A stretch of 58,916 nucleotides of DNA from assembly GCA_019112765.1 (NCBI GenBank), contig DXIU01000090.1, positions 1 through 58,916 of the forward strand, read 5' to 3'. The notes beneath the pieces are model-generated. The model made no database searches. It worked only from the letters and a program-made list of their open reading frames with translations, and was not told the origin of the DNA. Below, in pieces: positions 17,300 to 26,890 of the stretch (position 1 is its first letter; every line of letters starts with the position of its first letter). The DNA is from Candidatus Mediterraneibacter norwichensis. Its GTDB lineage: Bacteria; Bacillota; Clostridia; Lachnospirales; Lachnospiraceae. A program made the position numbers and the translations under genes.

Positions 17300-17328
17300 T
17301 TGCCATCTGGTTTTAATTACTATATAAT
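17300..17328 (+). promoter_or_regulatory. Sigma-A promoter of the DUF1836 gene
   Basis: TTGCCA, a 17-base spacer and a perfect TATAAT lie about 20 bases upstream of the ATG at 17349, so the 5' leader is very short. Confidence 0.75.
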
Positions 17329-17348
17329 AAATGTATTGGGGTGATAAT

Positions 17349-17972
17349 ATGACAATTGATACAAATGATATACTGAACAGCATACTGGAGAGTCTCGCCC
17401 GCATTGACTATATCCGCCCGGAAGAGATTCCGAATATAGATCTGTATATGGATCAGGTCACAACGTTCATGGACACACAGCTTGCTTCCACAAAAAGATA
17501 CGGCGAGGACAAGATCCTGACAAAGACCATGATCAACAATTACACAAAGAACAACCTTCTGCCTCCGCCGGTTAAGAAGAAGTATTCCAAAGAGCATGTG
17601 CTTCTTCTGATTTTCATTTATTATTTTAAAAATATTCTGTCTATCAAGGATATTGAGACGGTGTTAAAACCTCTGAAGGAAAAATATTTTTCCGGAGAAG
17701 AGGAAGTGGAGCTTTCCGGCCTTTACGAAGAAGTATGCAGCATGGAAAAAAGCAGGATCGGAACGCTTCAGGAAGCGGTCAAAGCCGCTTATGACAGAGC
17801 TGCGGAAACCTTCACCGGTATTACAGATGAGGAGAGCAGGGACGAACTGCAGCTTTTTGCTTTTATCTGCAATCTGAGTTTTGATGTGTACTTAAAGAAG
17901 ACAATGATCGAAAAAATCATAGACGGCCTGGCGGAAAAGAAATCCGGGGAGGAAACGGATAAGACGAAATAA
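17349..17972 (+). CDS. DUF1836 domain protein
   Basis: The product has 207 residues. Residues about 5-110 match the DUF1836 pattern in Firmicutes: PNIDLYMDQVTTFMD, ILTKTMINNYTKNNLLPPP and KKYSKEHVLLLIFIYYFKNILSIKDI. This resembles a MerR-like winged helix, so a DNA-binding role is possible but unproven. The ATG at 17349 follows GGGGTGATAAT; an in-frame ATG at 17331 lies too close to the promoter. It is monocistronic, ended by a strong terminator shared with the convergent YerC-like gene. Confidence 0.82.
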   Translation: MTIDTNDILNSILESLARIDYIRPEEIPNIDLYMDQVTTFMDTQLASTKRYGEDKILTKTMINNYTKNNLLPPPVKKKYSKEHVLLLIFIYYFKNILSIKDIETVLKPLKEKYFSGEEEVELSGLYEEVCSMEKSRIGTLQEAVKAAYDRAAETFTGITDEESRDELQLFAFICNLSFDVYLKKTMIEKIIDGLAEKKSGEETDKTK

Positions 17973-18030
17973 AAGGATGCCCCTTCCCTGTGGATCCGGA
18001 GATCTGCAGGAAAGGGACATCCTTATTTTT
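17973..18030. terminator. Bidirectional terminator between DUF1836 and YerC genes
   Basis: AAGGATG-CCCCTTCCCTG pairs with CAGGAAAGGGACATCCTT around a GC-rich loop; ATTTTT follows on the plus strand and ATTTTATT on the minus. It overlaps the last codons of the convergent YerC-like gene. Confidence 0.85.
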
Positions 18031-18343
18031 CTTTATTATTTAATGTATCCTCTTTGTTCAATCTTTCAAACACCATATCATATCCGTCATTTCCATAATT
18101 CAGGGAACGGTTTACCCGGCTGATTGTGGCAGTGGAAGCGCCGGTTTTCTCCGCAATCTCAAGATATGTCTTCTGCTCGCGCAGCATCTTGGCCACTTCA
18201 AATCTCTGAGAGAGAGAAAGAAGCTCGTTAATCGTACAGATATCTTCAAAAAAAGTGTAACATTCTTCTTTATTTTCCAGACTGAGAATAGCGCGAAACA
18301 GATAGTCTACTGCCTCGGTCCTAATTTTCTTACTCATAATCAT
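18023..18343 (-). CDS. yerC: YerC/YecD-family TrpR-like DNA-binding protein
   Basis: The 106-residue product has the Trp-repressor-like fold: FFEDICTINELLSLSQRFEVAKML (about 30-53) followed by a helix-turn-helix TYLEIAEKTGASTATISRVNR (about 58-78). Members in Firmicutes are short regulators of uncertain target. AAGGAG five bases before the ATG at 18343 supports that start, although an ATG two codons on is also possible. Upstream 177 bases hold no gene. Confidence 0.88.
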   Translation of the reverse strand: MIMSKKIRTEAVDYLFRAILSLENKEECYTFFEDICTINELLSLSQRFEVAKMLREQKTYLEIAEKTGASTATISRVNRSLNYGNDGYDMVFERLNKEDTLNNKEK

Positions 18344-18520
18344 CCAATCTCCTTTTTCAGATCCAGATTCAACTGAACAGCAGAAGGCCCGGCGGACTTT
18401 CTATTGTCAGAAATTAAAAACGGCAGCCTGTCGGAAGCTACCGTTACATTTTAGCACACTAAATTCTTAAAGTCTACCTTTTTATCTTCTATCCGGTGCA
18501 TTTCTTCTCGAAGTCTGATT

Positions 18521-19246
18521 TTACATAGACTTTCCGATATTCAGAAACGGCCTGATTTTATCGAAATCCGTCGTCACAACCAGTTCCTCCGGGAAGCTGC
18601 AGTACGCAAGCAGCTCTTTTGCCCGCTCAAAATTTCCCGCATCCGCATCTATATGCGCATCGCTTCCTGTCGTGATGGGGACCTCATACTGCCGGCAGAG
18701 ATCCAGCATGACAAGCATATTTTCCCTTGCGTTTACCCGGCTGCTCTGGGGACGGAGAGATGAATTATTCAGTTCCAGCAGTGTTCCGGTTTCCTTCGCT
18801 GTTTTTACCAGCACTTCATAGTCTACGGGAACTCTGCTGTCATCCGGATGTCCGATAATATTGACATACGGTTTTTTCATCACTTCCACATAGGCCCGGG
18901 TATTATTCTCCACTGAAGCCTCGCTCTGATAGCACGGCGGATGTATACTTGCAATAGCGATATCCAGCCCTCTGCAGACATCCTCCGGAAGATCCACTGT
19001 TCCGTCAGAATCCATAATATTCAGTTCAGCTCCCATCAGCAGCCGCACTCCATTCATCTCTCTGGGGATCACATCATAGTTCATAAAATAAAACAGGCCG
19101 CACGTTTTTTCCAGCTGAGGCGCATGTTCCGTAACTGCCAGAGCCTGCAGGCCTTTCCGGGCAGCCGCACGGGCCATTTCCGACAGAGTGCTGTAGGCAT
19201 GACCGCTGGCGATTGTATGGGAATGTGTATCAACAAGAATCTGCAT
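18521..19246 (-). CDS. PHP-domain phosphoesterase, YcdX-like
   Basis: The 241-residue protein is a trinuclear-metal PHP phosphatase. Motifs: DTHSHT (His8, His10) and His16, AVTEHAP, GAELNI, SIHPPCY, IGHPDDS, LELNNSS and TGSDAH near 197. This layout matches the YcdX/YcsX phosphatase group rather than histidinol phosphatase or DNA polymerase PHP domains. The physiological substrate is unknown. It is divergent from the zinc-ribbon gene at 19436. Confidence 0.87.
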   Translation of the reverse strand: MQILVDTHSHTIASGHAYSTLSEMARAAARKGLQALAVTEHAPQLEKTCGLFYFMNYDVIPREMNGVRLLMGAELNIMDSDGTVDLPEDVCRGLDIAIASIHPPCYQSEASVENNTRAYVEVMKKPYVNIIGHPDDSRVPVDYEVLVKTAKETGTLLELNNSSLRPQSSRVNARENMLVMLDLCRQYEVPITTGSDAHIDADAGNFERAKELLAYCSFPEELVVTTDFDKIRPFLNIGKSM

Positions 19247-19345
19247 TATATTCTTTCCTCCTTTTGCATGCGAATCGCAGAAACATTCTTTGTGAAATTG
19301 TCTGTTCTGCGCAAAAAGTATAACATATTTTCCTCTATTTTTCCA

Positions 19346-19374
19346 TTGTCCGCCGGTTTCTTAAATGTTATAAT
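19346..19374 (+). promoter_or_regulatory. Sigma-A promoter of the zinc-ribbon membrane protein gene
   Basis: TTGTCC, a 17-base spacer and a perfect TATAAT lie 62 bases before the ATG at 19436. Confidence 0.75.
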
Positions 19375-19435
19375 AGTGGTGTTGTAGATTTTGTCAGATC
19401 AACACGAGAGGAGTACAAAAGAGAGGAGTATACAT

Positions 19436-20707
19436 ATGAAGTGTCCAATATGCGGGAAAGATGTGGAACTGAAAAACAGACAGGTTGGCACCGATGAAAA
19501 CGGTGAACCGGTCTTTAATGAATACGCAGTCTGCCGGGACTGCAAAAAGCAATGGAATCTTGACAGGCAGCGAGCAAAGAAGATGGCTGCAAAAAAGGCT
19601 GCAGCAGCGGCCGATACCGGCAGAAAAGCAGCTGAAACCGGACACGGAGCAGCGCCTGAAGCGCCCGGATCCGCAGCGGTGAAAAAAGCCGCGCCCGGGA
19701 AAGATGAACCTGTAAAGAAACCGGTACAGAAAAATACACCGGCGGAAGAATCTCCTGACAGCAAAAAGAAGTCTGCCGGGAAACCCTCCCCCGAAAAACC
19801 CGGGGCCGCAAAGAAACCGGCAGCACGCAGGAAGCCTGTTCCGGCAGATGCGGAGAAGGAAGCCCCGTCCGGTTCCCGGACGAGAAAGCCGGACACAGAC
19901 CGGTCAAAAGTAGTCCCCTACAAAAAGAGCGCAGATGCCGCGGGCCGTACCGGCAAAGCAGAAGGCAGCGCTTCTCCGAAGAAGCGTCCGGTCAAAAAGC
20001 GTCCGGAAGGAGCATCCTCTTCTGATCACAGCGAAGAAAAACGCTACGGAAATATCCCTTCAGAGAAAGTCCGCACAAAGCGGGAAAAAGCAGTCCGGGA
20101 GGGATATGAAGATATGCTCTCCACTGATCCGAGACATAAGGCTCCGCGTAAGAAATCAGCCAGAGCGGCAGAAGAAGAAAAGGAATCCTTAAAGTCTGCT
20201 TCCGGCAGACGCCGCGGCGAAGAGAAAAAAGCGCGCAAAGCACCTGAGCCGGAGATCGATGATTACGACAGCAGCTACGACGATTATGATGAAACTGCTC
20301 CGCGGTTCCGCGCAATGCGCATCGTAATGGGAGTTCTCTCACTGATCGGTTTTGCATTCTTTATCTACAGAGGATATGTAGACGGCCTGCAGGGTATCTC
20401 ATCCGGAAGCAGCTCTTCCGGTACTACATATATTATCCTTGCGCTCTGCTTCCTTGTTTCTGCTATGCTGTATTTTATTATGATGCGGAAAAATACGGTG
20501 CTCGCATTCCTGCTTCCCATGCTGTTCTATCTGGGCAGCGCTGTTGCGGCATTCCTTTTGCGGAATGATGATGTGATTCTGCTGGCTTCTGCTGCCGCAG
20601 GCGGAGTACTGGCCGTAGTTTCCCTGATTCTGGCAATTGCCTCGAGAAGTGCCGGCGCTGAGGACGACGATTATGATGATCCCTTTGAAGATGACTATGA
20701 CGACTGA
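19436..20707 (+). CDS. Zinc-ribbon protein with basic low-complexity linker and C-terminal membrane domain
   Basis: The start at 19436 follows GAGAGGAG by seven bases. The 423-residue product opens with a zinc ribbon (Cys3, Cys6, Cys33, Cys36). It continues with about 230 residues of K/A/P/S/E-rich disorder and then about four hydrophobic segments (about 300-405), and ends in a D/Y/E-rich tail. The disorder resembles histone-like or nucleic-acid-coating tails, here tied to a membrane anchor. I do not know a function. Comparable modular proteins occur in Lachnospiraceae. It is monocistronic with a very strong terminator. Confidence 0.75.
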   Translation: MKCPICGKDVELKNRQVGTDENGEPVFNEYAVCRDCKKQWNLDRQRAKKMAAKKAAAAADTGRKAAETGHGAAPEAPGSAAVKKAAPGKDEPVKKPVQKNTPAEESPDSKKKSAGKPSPEKPGAAKKPAARRKPVPADAEKEAPSGSRTRKPDTDRSKVVPYKKSADAAGRTGKAEGSASPKKRPVKKRPEGASSSDHSEEKRYGNIPSEKVRTKREKAVREGYEDMLSTDPRHKAPRKKSARAAEEEKESLKSASGRRRGEEKKARKAPEPEIDDYDSSYDDYDETAPRFRAMRIVMGVLSLIGFAFFIYRGYVDGLQGISSGSSSSGTTYIILALCFLVSAMLYFIMMRKNTVLAFLLPMLFYLGSAVAAFLLRNDDVILLASAAAGGVLAVVSLILAIASRSAGAEDDDYDDPFEDDYDD

Positions 20708-20743
20708 TCCGTCAGTTGTGTCATCCTGATAAACGAACCGGAC

Positions 20744-20807
20744 AGCCCGGGAAATTATTCTGATATCTCTGTACCCGGAATATCAGAATAATTTCCCGGG
20801 CTTTTTT
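20744..20807 (+). terminator. Terminator with 23-bp perfect stem
   Basis: A 23-bp perfect inverted repeat (5' arm beginning AGCCCGGGAAATTATTCTGA) with a 13-base loop is followed by six T residues. It is unusually long and efficient-looking, and could act in both directions. Confidence 0.9.
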
Positions 20808-20915
20808 CTGCAATACCGCCTCCTCCCTCTTTCCGTTCCTTCCATGTCTGCTCACATTTCCCTGTATTATTTCATATAGTAAAAAGAAATGAAAACAGAT
20901 TCACGGAGGATTTTT

Positions 20916-21968
20916 ATGAAAAAGCGAATACTGGCGTCTCTCCTTTCCTCTGTTCTGGCCGTCGGCCTTCTCACCGCCTGCTCAGGCGAATCCGAAGACA
21001 GCGGCAAAACCGCGCAGGACGGCAGCGGCTCTGCTGTTCAGAAAGAAGAGGAAGAACTTACAAAAGTGACTTTAAACGAGGTGGCTCATTCCATCTTTTA
21101 CGCCCCAATGTATGTGGCAATTGAAGAGGGGTATTTTGAAGAAGAGGGAATTGAACTGGATCTTGTCTGCGGTTTTGGAGCCGACAAAACCATGACCGCC
21201 GTCATTTCCGGAGAAGCTGATATCGGTTTTATGGGATCTGAAGCCTCCATTTACACCTACAATGAAGGAGCCACTGATTATGTCGTCAACTTTGCGCAGC
21301 TTACACAGCGCGCAGGCAATTTCCTGGTAGCCAGGGAAAAAATGGATGATTTCTCCTGGGAAGACCTGAAAGGACACCTTGTCCTCGGCGGCCGCAAAGG
21401 CGGCATGCCTGAGATGGTATTTGAATATATTCTGAAAGAAAACGGAATTGACCCGGAAGAAGACCTGGAGATTAATCAGAGTATTGACTTTGGATCTACT
21501 GCCGCCGCATTTTCAGAGGGGCAGGGGGATTTCACGGTTGAGTTCGAACCGGGCGCGACAACTCTTGAATCCGAAGGGAAAGGCTATGTAGTGGCCTCCC
21601 TGGGCGAGGACAGCGGCTACGTTCCCTACACCGCTTTCAGCGCAAAACGAAGCTATATTGACGAAAACCCGGACATTATCCAGGGCTTCACAAATGCGCT
21701 GCAGAAGGGAATGGACTATGTGCAGGCCCATTCACCGGAAGAAATTGCCTCCGTTATCGAGCCCCAGTTCCCGGAAACTGACCTGGAGACCATCACAACA
21801 ATCGTAACCCGCTACTATGATCAGGATACATGGAAGAGCAACCTGATCTTCGAAGAAAGCAGCTTTGATCTTCTTCAGGATATTCTGGAAAGCGCGGGAG
21901 AACTGGAAAAAAGAGCTCCCTATGATGATCTGGTTACAACAAAATTTGCAGCCATAGCCGCCCAGTGA
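20916..21968 (+). CDS. NMT1/THI5-like ABC substrate-binding lipoprotein
   Basis: From the ATG at 20916 (GGAGG six bases upstream) the 350-residue protein has a lipoprotein signal with lipobox LLTAC (Cys22). It then has an SsuA/ThiY/NMT1-type periplasmic-binding fold: SIFYAPMYVAIEEGYFEEEGIELDL, GFGADKTMTAVISGEADIGFMG and GRKGGMPEMVFEYIL. Such proteins deliver thiamine precursors, sulfonates, nitrate or riboflavin-like ligands. No permease or ATPase gene is adjacent, so the partner must be elsewhere. A hairpin lies 30 bases downstream. Confidence 0.87.
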   Translation: MKKRILASLLSSVLAVGLLTACSGESEDSGKTAQDGSGSAVQKEEEELTKVTLNEVAHSIFYAPMYVAIEEGYFEEEGIELDLVCGFGADKTMTAVISGEADIGFMGSEASIYTYNEGATDYVVNFAQLTQRAGNFLVAREKMDDFSWEDLKGHLVLGGRKGGMPEMVFEYILKENGIDPEEDLEINQSIDFGSTAAAFSEGQGDFTVEFEPGATTLESEGKGYVVASLGEDSGYVPYTAFSAKRSYIDENPDIIQGFTNALQKGMDYVQAHSPEEIASVIEPQFPETDLETITTIVTRYYDQDTWKSNLIFEESSFDLLQDILESAGELEKRAPYDDLVTTKFAAIAAQ

Positions 21969-21998
21969 TATAATAGGGATACAGGAAATATAAAACAG

Positions 21999-22034
21999 CA
22001 GCCCGAAACAGCCCCGGCAGGGAGTTTCGGGCTG
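21999..22034 (+). terminator. Hairpin after the NMT1-like gene
   Basis: CAGCCCGAAA pairs with TTTCGGGCTG around a 16-base loop, 30 bases past the stop. There is no T run after it, so it is a terminator-like or mRNA-stabilising hairpin. Confidence 0.5.
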
Positions 22035-22097
22035 ACACTGTGTACGGCGGACAGGCTGTGCATTGCTATAATTCTGGAAAGGACGGATACATATCTC

Positions 22098-22409
22098 ATG
22101 ATTGATAAAAGACTTGTACCCTTCAGCGGGCTGAAAAAGGAACCTTTTTCCGGAAGCCATCAGGGAATGCGGTATTTGCTTGCAGCCGACAACGGCAGGG
22201 ACAGCACTACCTTCACCGCATATGTATATCCGGAACCCTGGTGCTTTGAAGAGACTCCGGATGATGAGAAAGAAAGCGCCTCTTTCCCGCTCTCTGATGA
22301 AGGGATGGATCAGGCAATGGACTGGCTCCACGAGCGGTTTGATGCAGAGAAAAAGCGATGGACGCAGGCCGCTCTGGACTCTATGCATACCATCGCCGGA
22401 AAAGTTTAG
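22098..22409 (+). CDS. Small conserved-looking protein, function unknown
   Basis: The 103-residue soluble product is rich in aromatic and acidic residues, with a tail PLSDEGMDQAMDWLHERFDAEKKRW that should form a helix. The GGAAAGGA ribosome site precedes the ATG at 22098. The composition matches coding sequence and there is no competing frame. I do not recognise the family. It stands between the NMT1-like gene and the convergent MATE gene. Confidence 0.6.
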   Translation: MIDKRLVPFSGLKKEPFSGSHQGMRYLLAADNGRDSTTFTAYVYPEPWCFEETPDDEKESASFPLSDEGMDQAMDWLHERFDAEKKRWTQAALDSMHTIAGKV

Positions 22410-22567
22410 TTTCTTTTTATAATTTTTAAAATTTCTTCCATGTATTGTCACACTGGATTCACATTTTCCTGTTATCCTGAAACTATGAAAACAGAAGACA
22501 ATGGCTGTTCATACAGCTTGTGTGCACGGCCATTGGACTTCGCCTAAGCAGATAGTTACAGAGCTTC

Positions 22568-23950
22568 TCAGCTGCTCTGTTTTTCGTTCCCGGCATATTT
22601 ATCCGGGAATATTTTTTTGAGATCAATTTTTACCACATAGTAGTACATTCCGATCAGAAGAAGGGATGCAAGAATCCAGGCCGCGGGACTTGCAAGGCAT
22701 ACGCCCAGATAACTTTTCCGACCGGCCGCGATTACGGCAACCGCACCTCTTCCCACCAGCTCGGCCACTCCGGCCATCATGGGAAGCAGGCCGTATCCCA
22801 GCCCCTGAATCCCGTTCCGGTAAATATTTACAATAGCCAGCGGAATAAAGAAGATTCCTACGCAGATAAGATACGTATTCACAGAATCCATGATCAGAGC
22901 CACGTCTTCGGATACGAACAGATACGTCATATATTTTCCCACTGTCATGACCAGCACGGCTGAGACAACTGCGTATATGATCCCGATAATTGTGGACGCC
23001 TTAAATCCCTGCCGGATCCGGGACACATCTCCCGCTCCCATATTCTGGGCGCCATAGGTCGCCATTGTCGTGCCCATTGCCACGTATGCCTGCGTAACGA
23101 TCTGTTCAATCTTGCCTGCTGCCGTATATGCCGCTACCAGAGTAGAGCCCAGAATATTCAGGGCAGACTGCACCATCATGGTTCCCACAGCAGTAATCGA
23201 ATACTGCAGAGCCATAGGAATTCCGATCCGGATCTGCGTCCGCAGAAGATCCCCGGACAGATGCCTGTCATCCCGGGTCAGACGCAGAAGAGGGACTTTT
23301 CTGATTATGTAGAACAGACACAGTACTCCGGAAATCCCCTGGGAAATCACCGTCGCGACAGCCGCTCCTGCCGCTCCCATATGAAATACAATGATGAGTA
23401 CCAGATCCAGCACAATATTCAGCAGAGCCGCCAGAATCAGAAAATACAGAGGCACCCTGCTGTTTCCAAGCGCCCGCAGAATACTGGCCAGTAGATTATA
23501 GAGCATCTGGGCCAGTATGCCGGCGCTGATAATCATAATATACGCATAGGCATCTGCAAAAATATCTTCCGGTGTATGCATCAGAACAAGCCACGGCTTC
23601 ATAAACACCATAAATGCCGCGGTAAGCACCAGTCCCACAACCAGCGACAGAAAAGAAGCTCCCACCACGGTTCTGCGCATGGCCGGCATATCTCCGGCGC
23701 CGAATTTCTGAGCGGTCAGCACGGTAAATCCGGCTGTCATTCCGACCACAAATCCATAGATCAGGAACATAATCGTTCCTGTGCTGCCCACGGCGGCCAG
23801 GGCTTTATTCCCCACAAACTTTCCTACAATTACAGCATCCGCCATATTATAAAACTGCTGAAACACATTTCCAATGAAAATCGGCAGAGTAAAATTAAAA
23901 ATGATCTTCATCGGACTTCCTGTTGTCATATCATACTGAACTGCCTTCAT
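22568..23950 (-). CDS. MATE-family multidrug/sodium antiporter
   Basis: The protein has about 460 residues and twelve hydrophobic helices in two repeats. The typical MATE opening MTTGSPMKIIFNFTLPIFIGNVFQQFYNMADAVIVG-type pattern is present, and GMTAGFTVLTAQKFGA follows. The ATG at 23950, eight bases after AGGAG, is preferred to the in-frame GTG at 23968. It is a monocistronic gene. The exported compound cannot be predicted. Confidence 0.92.
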   Translation of the reverse strand: MKAVQYDMTTGSPMKIIFNFTLPIFIGNVFQQFYNMADAVIVGKFVGNKALAAVGSTGTIMFLIYGFVVGMTAGFTVLTAQKFGAGDMPAMRRTVVGASFLSLVVGLVLTAAFMVFMKPWLVLMHTPEDIFADAYAYIMIISAGILAQMLYNLLASILRALGNSRVPLYFLILAALLNIVLDLVLIIVFHMGAAGAAVATVISQGISGVLCLFYIIRKVPLLRLTRDDRHLSGDLLRTQIRIGIPMALQYSITAVGTMMVQSALNILGSTLVAAYTAAGKIEQIVTQAYVAMGTTMATYGAQNMGAGDVSRIRQGFKASTIIGIIYAVVSAVLVMTVGKYMTYLFVSEDVALIMDSVNTYLICVGIFFIPLAIVNIYRNGIQGLGYGLLPMMAGVAELVGRGAVAVIAAGRKSYLGVCLASPAAWILASLLLIGMYYYVVKIDLKKIFPDKYAGNEKQSS

Positions 23951-24091
23951 ACCCTCTTCTCCTGTCACTGAAATCCAAATGCAGATTATATAACAGAAGA
24001 AGCAGCATGTAAATACACTTTTTCAAAATTTTACACAGAGTATCTGAATTGCTGCAATTCACACCCGGCCGCTGTCTTCACCGGAAATGTC

Positions 24092-25129
24092 TCACCTGAG
24101 AAACAGCATTTTTTCCTCTTCCAGGCGCAGATAATCCGGCAGCCCCTTTTCTTCTATTTCTCTCATTTTTTCCCGCTGTACAAACCAGCAGACGGTTTCT
24201 TCTGCTCTTATGTAATAATTCTGTTCAAAAGGAAGCTCCGCGCTGCTTTCCAGATCGAATTTCAGCATATTTTCTCCGCCCCCGCCCCAGACGGGGACGA
24301 AATCATGGGCACGGTATCCGATCCACAGCGTATCTTCCGGAATTTCACCGGACGTATGCAGCGTAATGCCCCAGTCCAGAGCCTCTGCCGTATGCGCATC
24401 CATCCTGCGGGCGCGGGAAAAATTTTTGCAGCCGGTCAGCCGGGCGGCTTCTCTGCTCACCGGATTTTCAAATATCTCTTTCGTCTTTCCGCTGACAGCA
24501 ATCTTTCCCTGGTCTATTACCAGCAGCTCTTCGCTGAACCGGTACACTTCATCCCGGTTGTGGGACACCAGTATGACGGTTCCCTCATAGTCTTTCAGCA
24601 TTTCCGACAGTTCTCTCTGAAGCTGATCCTTCAGATACATATCCAGCGCGGAAAAGGGCTCATCCAGAAGGATAATATCCGGCTCATAGGCCATAATACG
24701 TGCCAGGGCGACTCTCTGCTGCTGCCCTCCGGACAGCTCTGACGGCAGCCTCTTTTCCAGCCCCTGAAGCTGGAATTTTTCTGCCATCTTCTTCACCCGG
24801 GCCGCGGTTTCCGCCCGGTTTCCCCTCAGTCCCGCCGCGATATTCTTTTCTACTGTCATAGTAGGGAACAGGGCGTAATTCTGAAACAGATATCCTGCAT
24901 TGCGTTTCTGGGGCTTCAGATTGATCCGGGCGCTGCTGTCAAAAAACACTCTGCCGCCGGCCTCGATTTTTCCCTCGTCCGGAACTACAATGCCTGCAAT
25001 ACTTTTAAGCGTCATGCTCTTTCCGCATCCGGAGGCTCCCAGAATGCCGATCCGCCTTGCCTCACTTTCAAAACTGATATCCAGCAGGAAACTGTCCAGC
25101 TGTTTTCTGATATGTACAGAAACGCTCAC
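24092..25129 (-). CDS. modC: Molybdate ABC transporter ATPase ModC
   Basis: The 345-residue ATPase powers molybdate import. Walker A is GASGCGKS (31-38), the signature is LSGGQQQRVALARI and Walker B is IILLDEPFSALD. The C-terminal about 100 residues form a short accessory domain in place of a full TOBE pair. The gene is three bases after modB and is the last of modABC. It supplies molybdenum for the adjacent xanthine dehydrogenase. No clear terminator was found after its stop. Confidence 0.9.
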   Translation of the reverse strand: MSVSVHIRKQLDSFLLDISFESEARRIGILGASGCGKSMTLKSIAGIVVPDEGKIEAGGRVFFDSSARINLKPQKRNAGYLFQNYALFPTMTVEKNIAAGLRGNRAETAARVKKMAEKFQLQGLEKRLPSELSGGQQQRVALARIMAYEPDIILLDEPFSALDMYLKDQLQRELSEMLKDYEGTVILVSHNRDEVYRFSEELLVIDQGKIAVSGKTKEIFENPVSREAARLTGCKNFSRARRMDAHTAEALDWGITLHTSGEIPEDTLWIGYRAHDFVPVWGGGGENMLKFDLESSAELPFEQNYYIRAEETVCWFVQREKMREIEEKGLPDYLRLEEEKMLFLR

Positions 25130-25132
25130 AGC

Positions 25133-25837
25133 CTACCACCTCCCTACATTCTTCATCTTTTTTCCGGAGATAAGATTCATCAGAAAGATCACTCCAAAAG
25201 CGATGAGCATAACTACCGCCACCCAGATCCCGGCGGTCAGATAGTCTCCGTCCTGAATAACCATTGCGATCTTCTGGGATATGGTTCCTGTCTTGCCCGG
25301 TATATTGCCCGCCAGCATGGATGTGGCTCCGTATTCTCCCAGCGCCCTGGCAAAGGTCAGAATCGTTCCTGATGCAATACCGGGACCGGCGGCGGGAATT
25401 ACAACTTTCCAGAAAATCTGTACCTCGGACATTCCCAGAGTCCGGCCGGCATAGATCAGATTCACATCCACCTGCTCCATGGCCGCCCTGGCATTGCGGT
25501 ACATCAGAGGAAAAGCAATCACCGTAGCCGCAATAACGCAGCCCAGCCAGGTCTGTACCACTTTAAACCCGAATTCATCAAACAGAAATTCACCCAGAGG
25601 TCGCCTGCGGCTGAACAGAAGCAGCAGGAAGAATCCCGCAACCGTGGGAGGAAGCACCATGGGCAGTGTCAGGATTCCGTCAATCACCGCCTTTTTCCCG
25701 GGAGACGCCTTTACTACTTTTCTGGCCGCGAATATGCCCAGAAAAAAGGAAATTACCGTAGCTACCACTCCGGTCTTCAGCGAAATAAACAGCGGACTCC
25801 AGTCCAGTTCCTTTAAAATATCCATTATCTCTTCCAT
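25133..25837 (-). CDS. modB: Molybdate ABC transporter permease ModB
   Basis: The 234-residue permease has five or six hydrophobic helices. The ModB/CysT-type EAA loop reads NLIYAGRTLGMSEVQIFWKVVIP, followed by ARALGEYGATSMLAGN. The ATG at 25837 with AGGAGG is chosen over the in-frame ATG at 25858. It sits between modA and modC with short gaps, so the three form one operon. Confidence 0.92.
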   Translation of the reverse strand: MEEIMDILKELDWSPLFISLKTGVVATVISFFLGIFAARKVVKASPGKKAVIDGILTLPMVLPPTVAGFFLLLLFSRRRPLGEFLFDEFGFKVVQTWLGCVIAATVIAFPLMYRNARAAMEQVDVNLIYAGRTLGMSEVQIFWKVVIPAAGPGIASGTILTFARALGEYGATSMLAGNIPGKTGTISQKIAMVIQDGDYLTAGIWVAVVMLIAFGVIFLMNLISGKKMKNVGRW

Positions 25838-25878
25838 GTATTTCCTCCTGAAAAACACCGGCTCACTGTTTCAGTCCT

Positions 25879-26751
25879 TTATACATTTGTATCAAAGTAG
25901 TAGGCTTCAAATACTTCTTTCGCCTCATCCGAGAGCACGTACTCAAGGAAATCCTCCGCAGCTGCAGTCTGGGCATCGTCAGCCTCCTCATTTACCACTC
26001 TCGCGATGGGATAAATTACATTTCCGGTCAGATCATAGCTGACTGTCTCAAGAATTTCAAGATCATCCTCATATCCATATGTATCAGAATAGTAGGTCGT
26101 TCCGACTTCACAGGATCCTTCCACAACCGCAGTCAGCACCTTGCTTACATTGTCCTGCTCACTGATTTCCACACCGCCGAGAGCCTCTGACACTTCCTCT
26201 GTCGTAACAGCCGCCGGGTCATCCGTCCCGGGGAGAACGCCAAGATTAATCAGAGCCTGTCTTGTATATCTGCCTACCGGAACGCTGCCGCCTGCCAGGG
26301 CGATGCTCTCCGCGTCTCCCAGATTCTCAAGACCTGTTACTTTTGTGCCGCTGTCCTTCAGTGTAACTACAACAACCTGATTGTTTACTACATCCGCGCG
26401 GGTGCCTTCCACCATAAGGCCGTCCGCTTCCAGATCGTCTATCTGTTTCTGCGCGGCAGAGAAGAAAATATCGCACTCATATCCTTCCTGAATCTGGGTC
26501 AGAAGTGTTCCTGAGCTGTCGGCATTAAATGTTATTTTGACATTCGGATGGTCCTCATTATACTTTTCCGCCAGTTCCGTCATAACCGTATTCAGGCTGG
26601 CCGCAATAAATACCTGGATCTCTGTTTCCTCTTCTCCCGAACTCTCTCCCTGATTTCCGTTTTCACCGGAATCCTCTGTGCTGCTGCCGCATGCTGCTGT
26701 TGAAAATACCATAGCCGCCGCAAGCATTACCGCCAATACTCTTTTCTTCAT
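25879..26751 (-). CDS. modA: Molybdate-binding lipoprotein ModA
   Basis: The 290-residue substrate-binding protein has a lipoprotein signal with lipobox STAAC (Cys21), then an acidic linker. The ModA fold shows VFIAASLNTVMTELAEKY, FNADSSGTLLTQI, CDIFFSAAQKQID and GGSVPVGRYTRQAL. It is the first gene of modABC, and its promoter carries a 24-bp palindrome that is a likely ModE-type operator. Confidence 0.93.
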   Translation of the reverse strand: MKKRVLAVMLAAAMVFSTAACGSSTEDSGENGNQGESSGEEETEIQVFIAASLNTVMTELAEKYNEDHPNVKITFNADSSGTLLTQIQEGYECDIFFSAAQKQIDDLEADGLMVEGTRADVVNNQVVVVTLKDSGTKVTGLENLGDAESIALAGGSVPVGRYTRQALINLGVLPGTDDPAAVTTEEVSEALGGVEISEQDNVSKVLTAVVEGSCEVGTTYYSDTYGYEDDLEILETVSYDLTGNVIYPIARVVNEEADDAQTAAAEDFLEYVLSDEAKEVFEAYYFDTNV

Positions 26752-26890
26752 AATCCTGTTTCTCTTTCTTCTTTTTTATTCCAAACTGCTTTACGCAGTT
26801 CCGGATCTTTCACTGCCGGGACCGGATAGTCCCCCGTCTGCCGGTTTCGGGTCCGTCTTCCTCTCCACCTGCTGTTGCTGTAATATGTAT

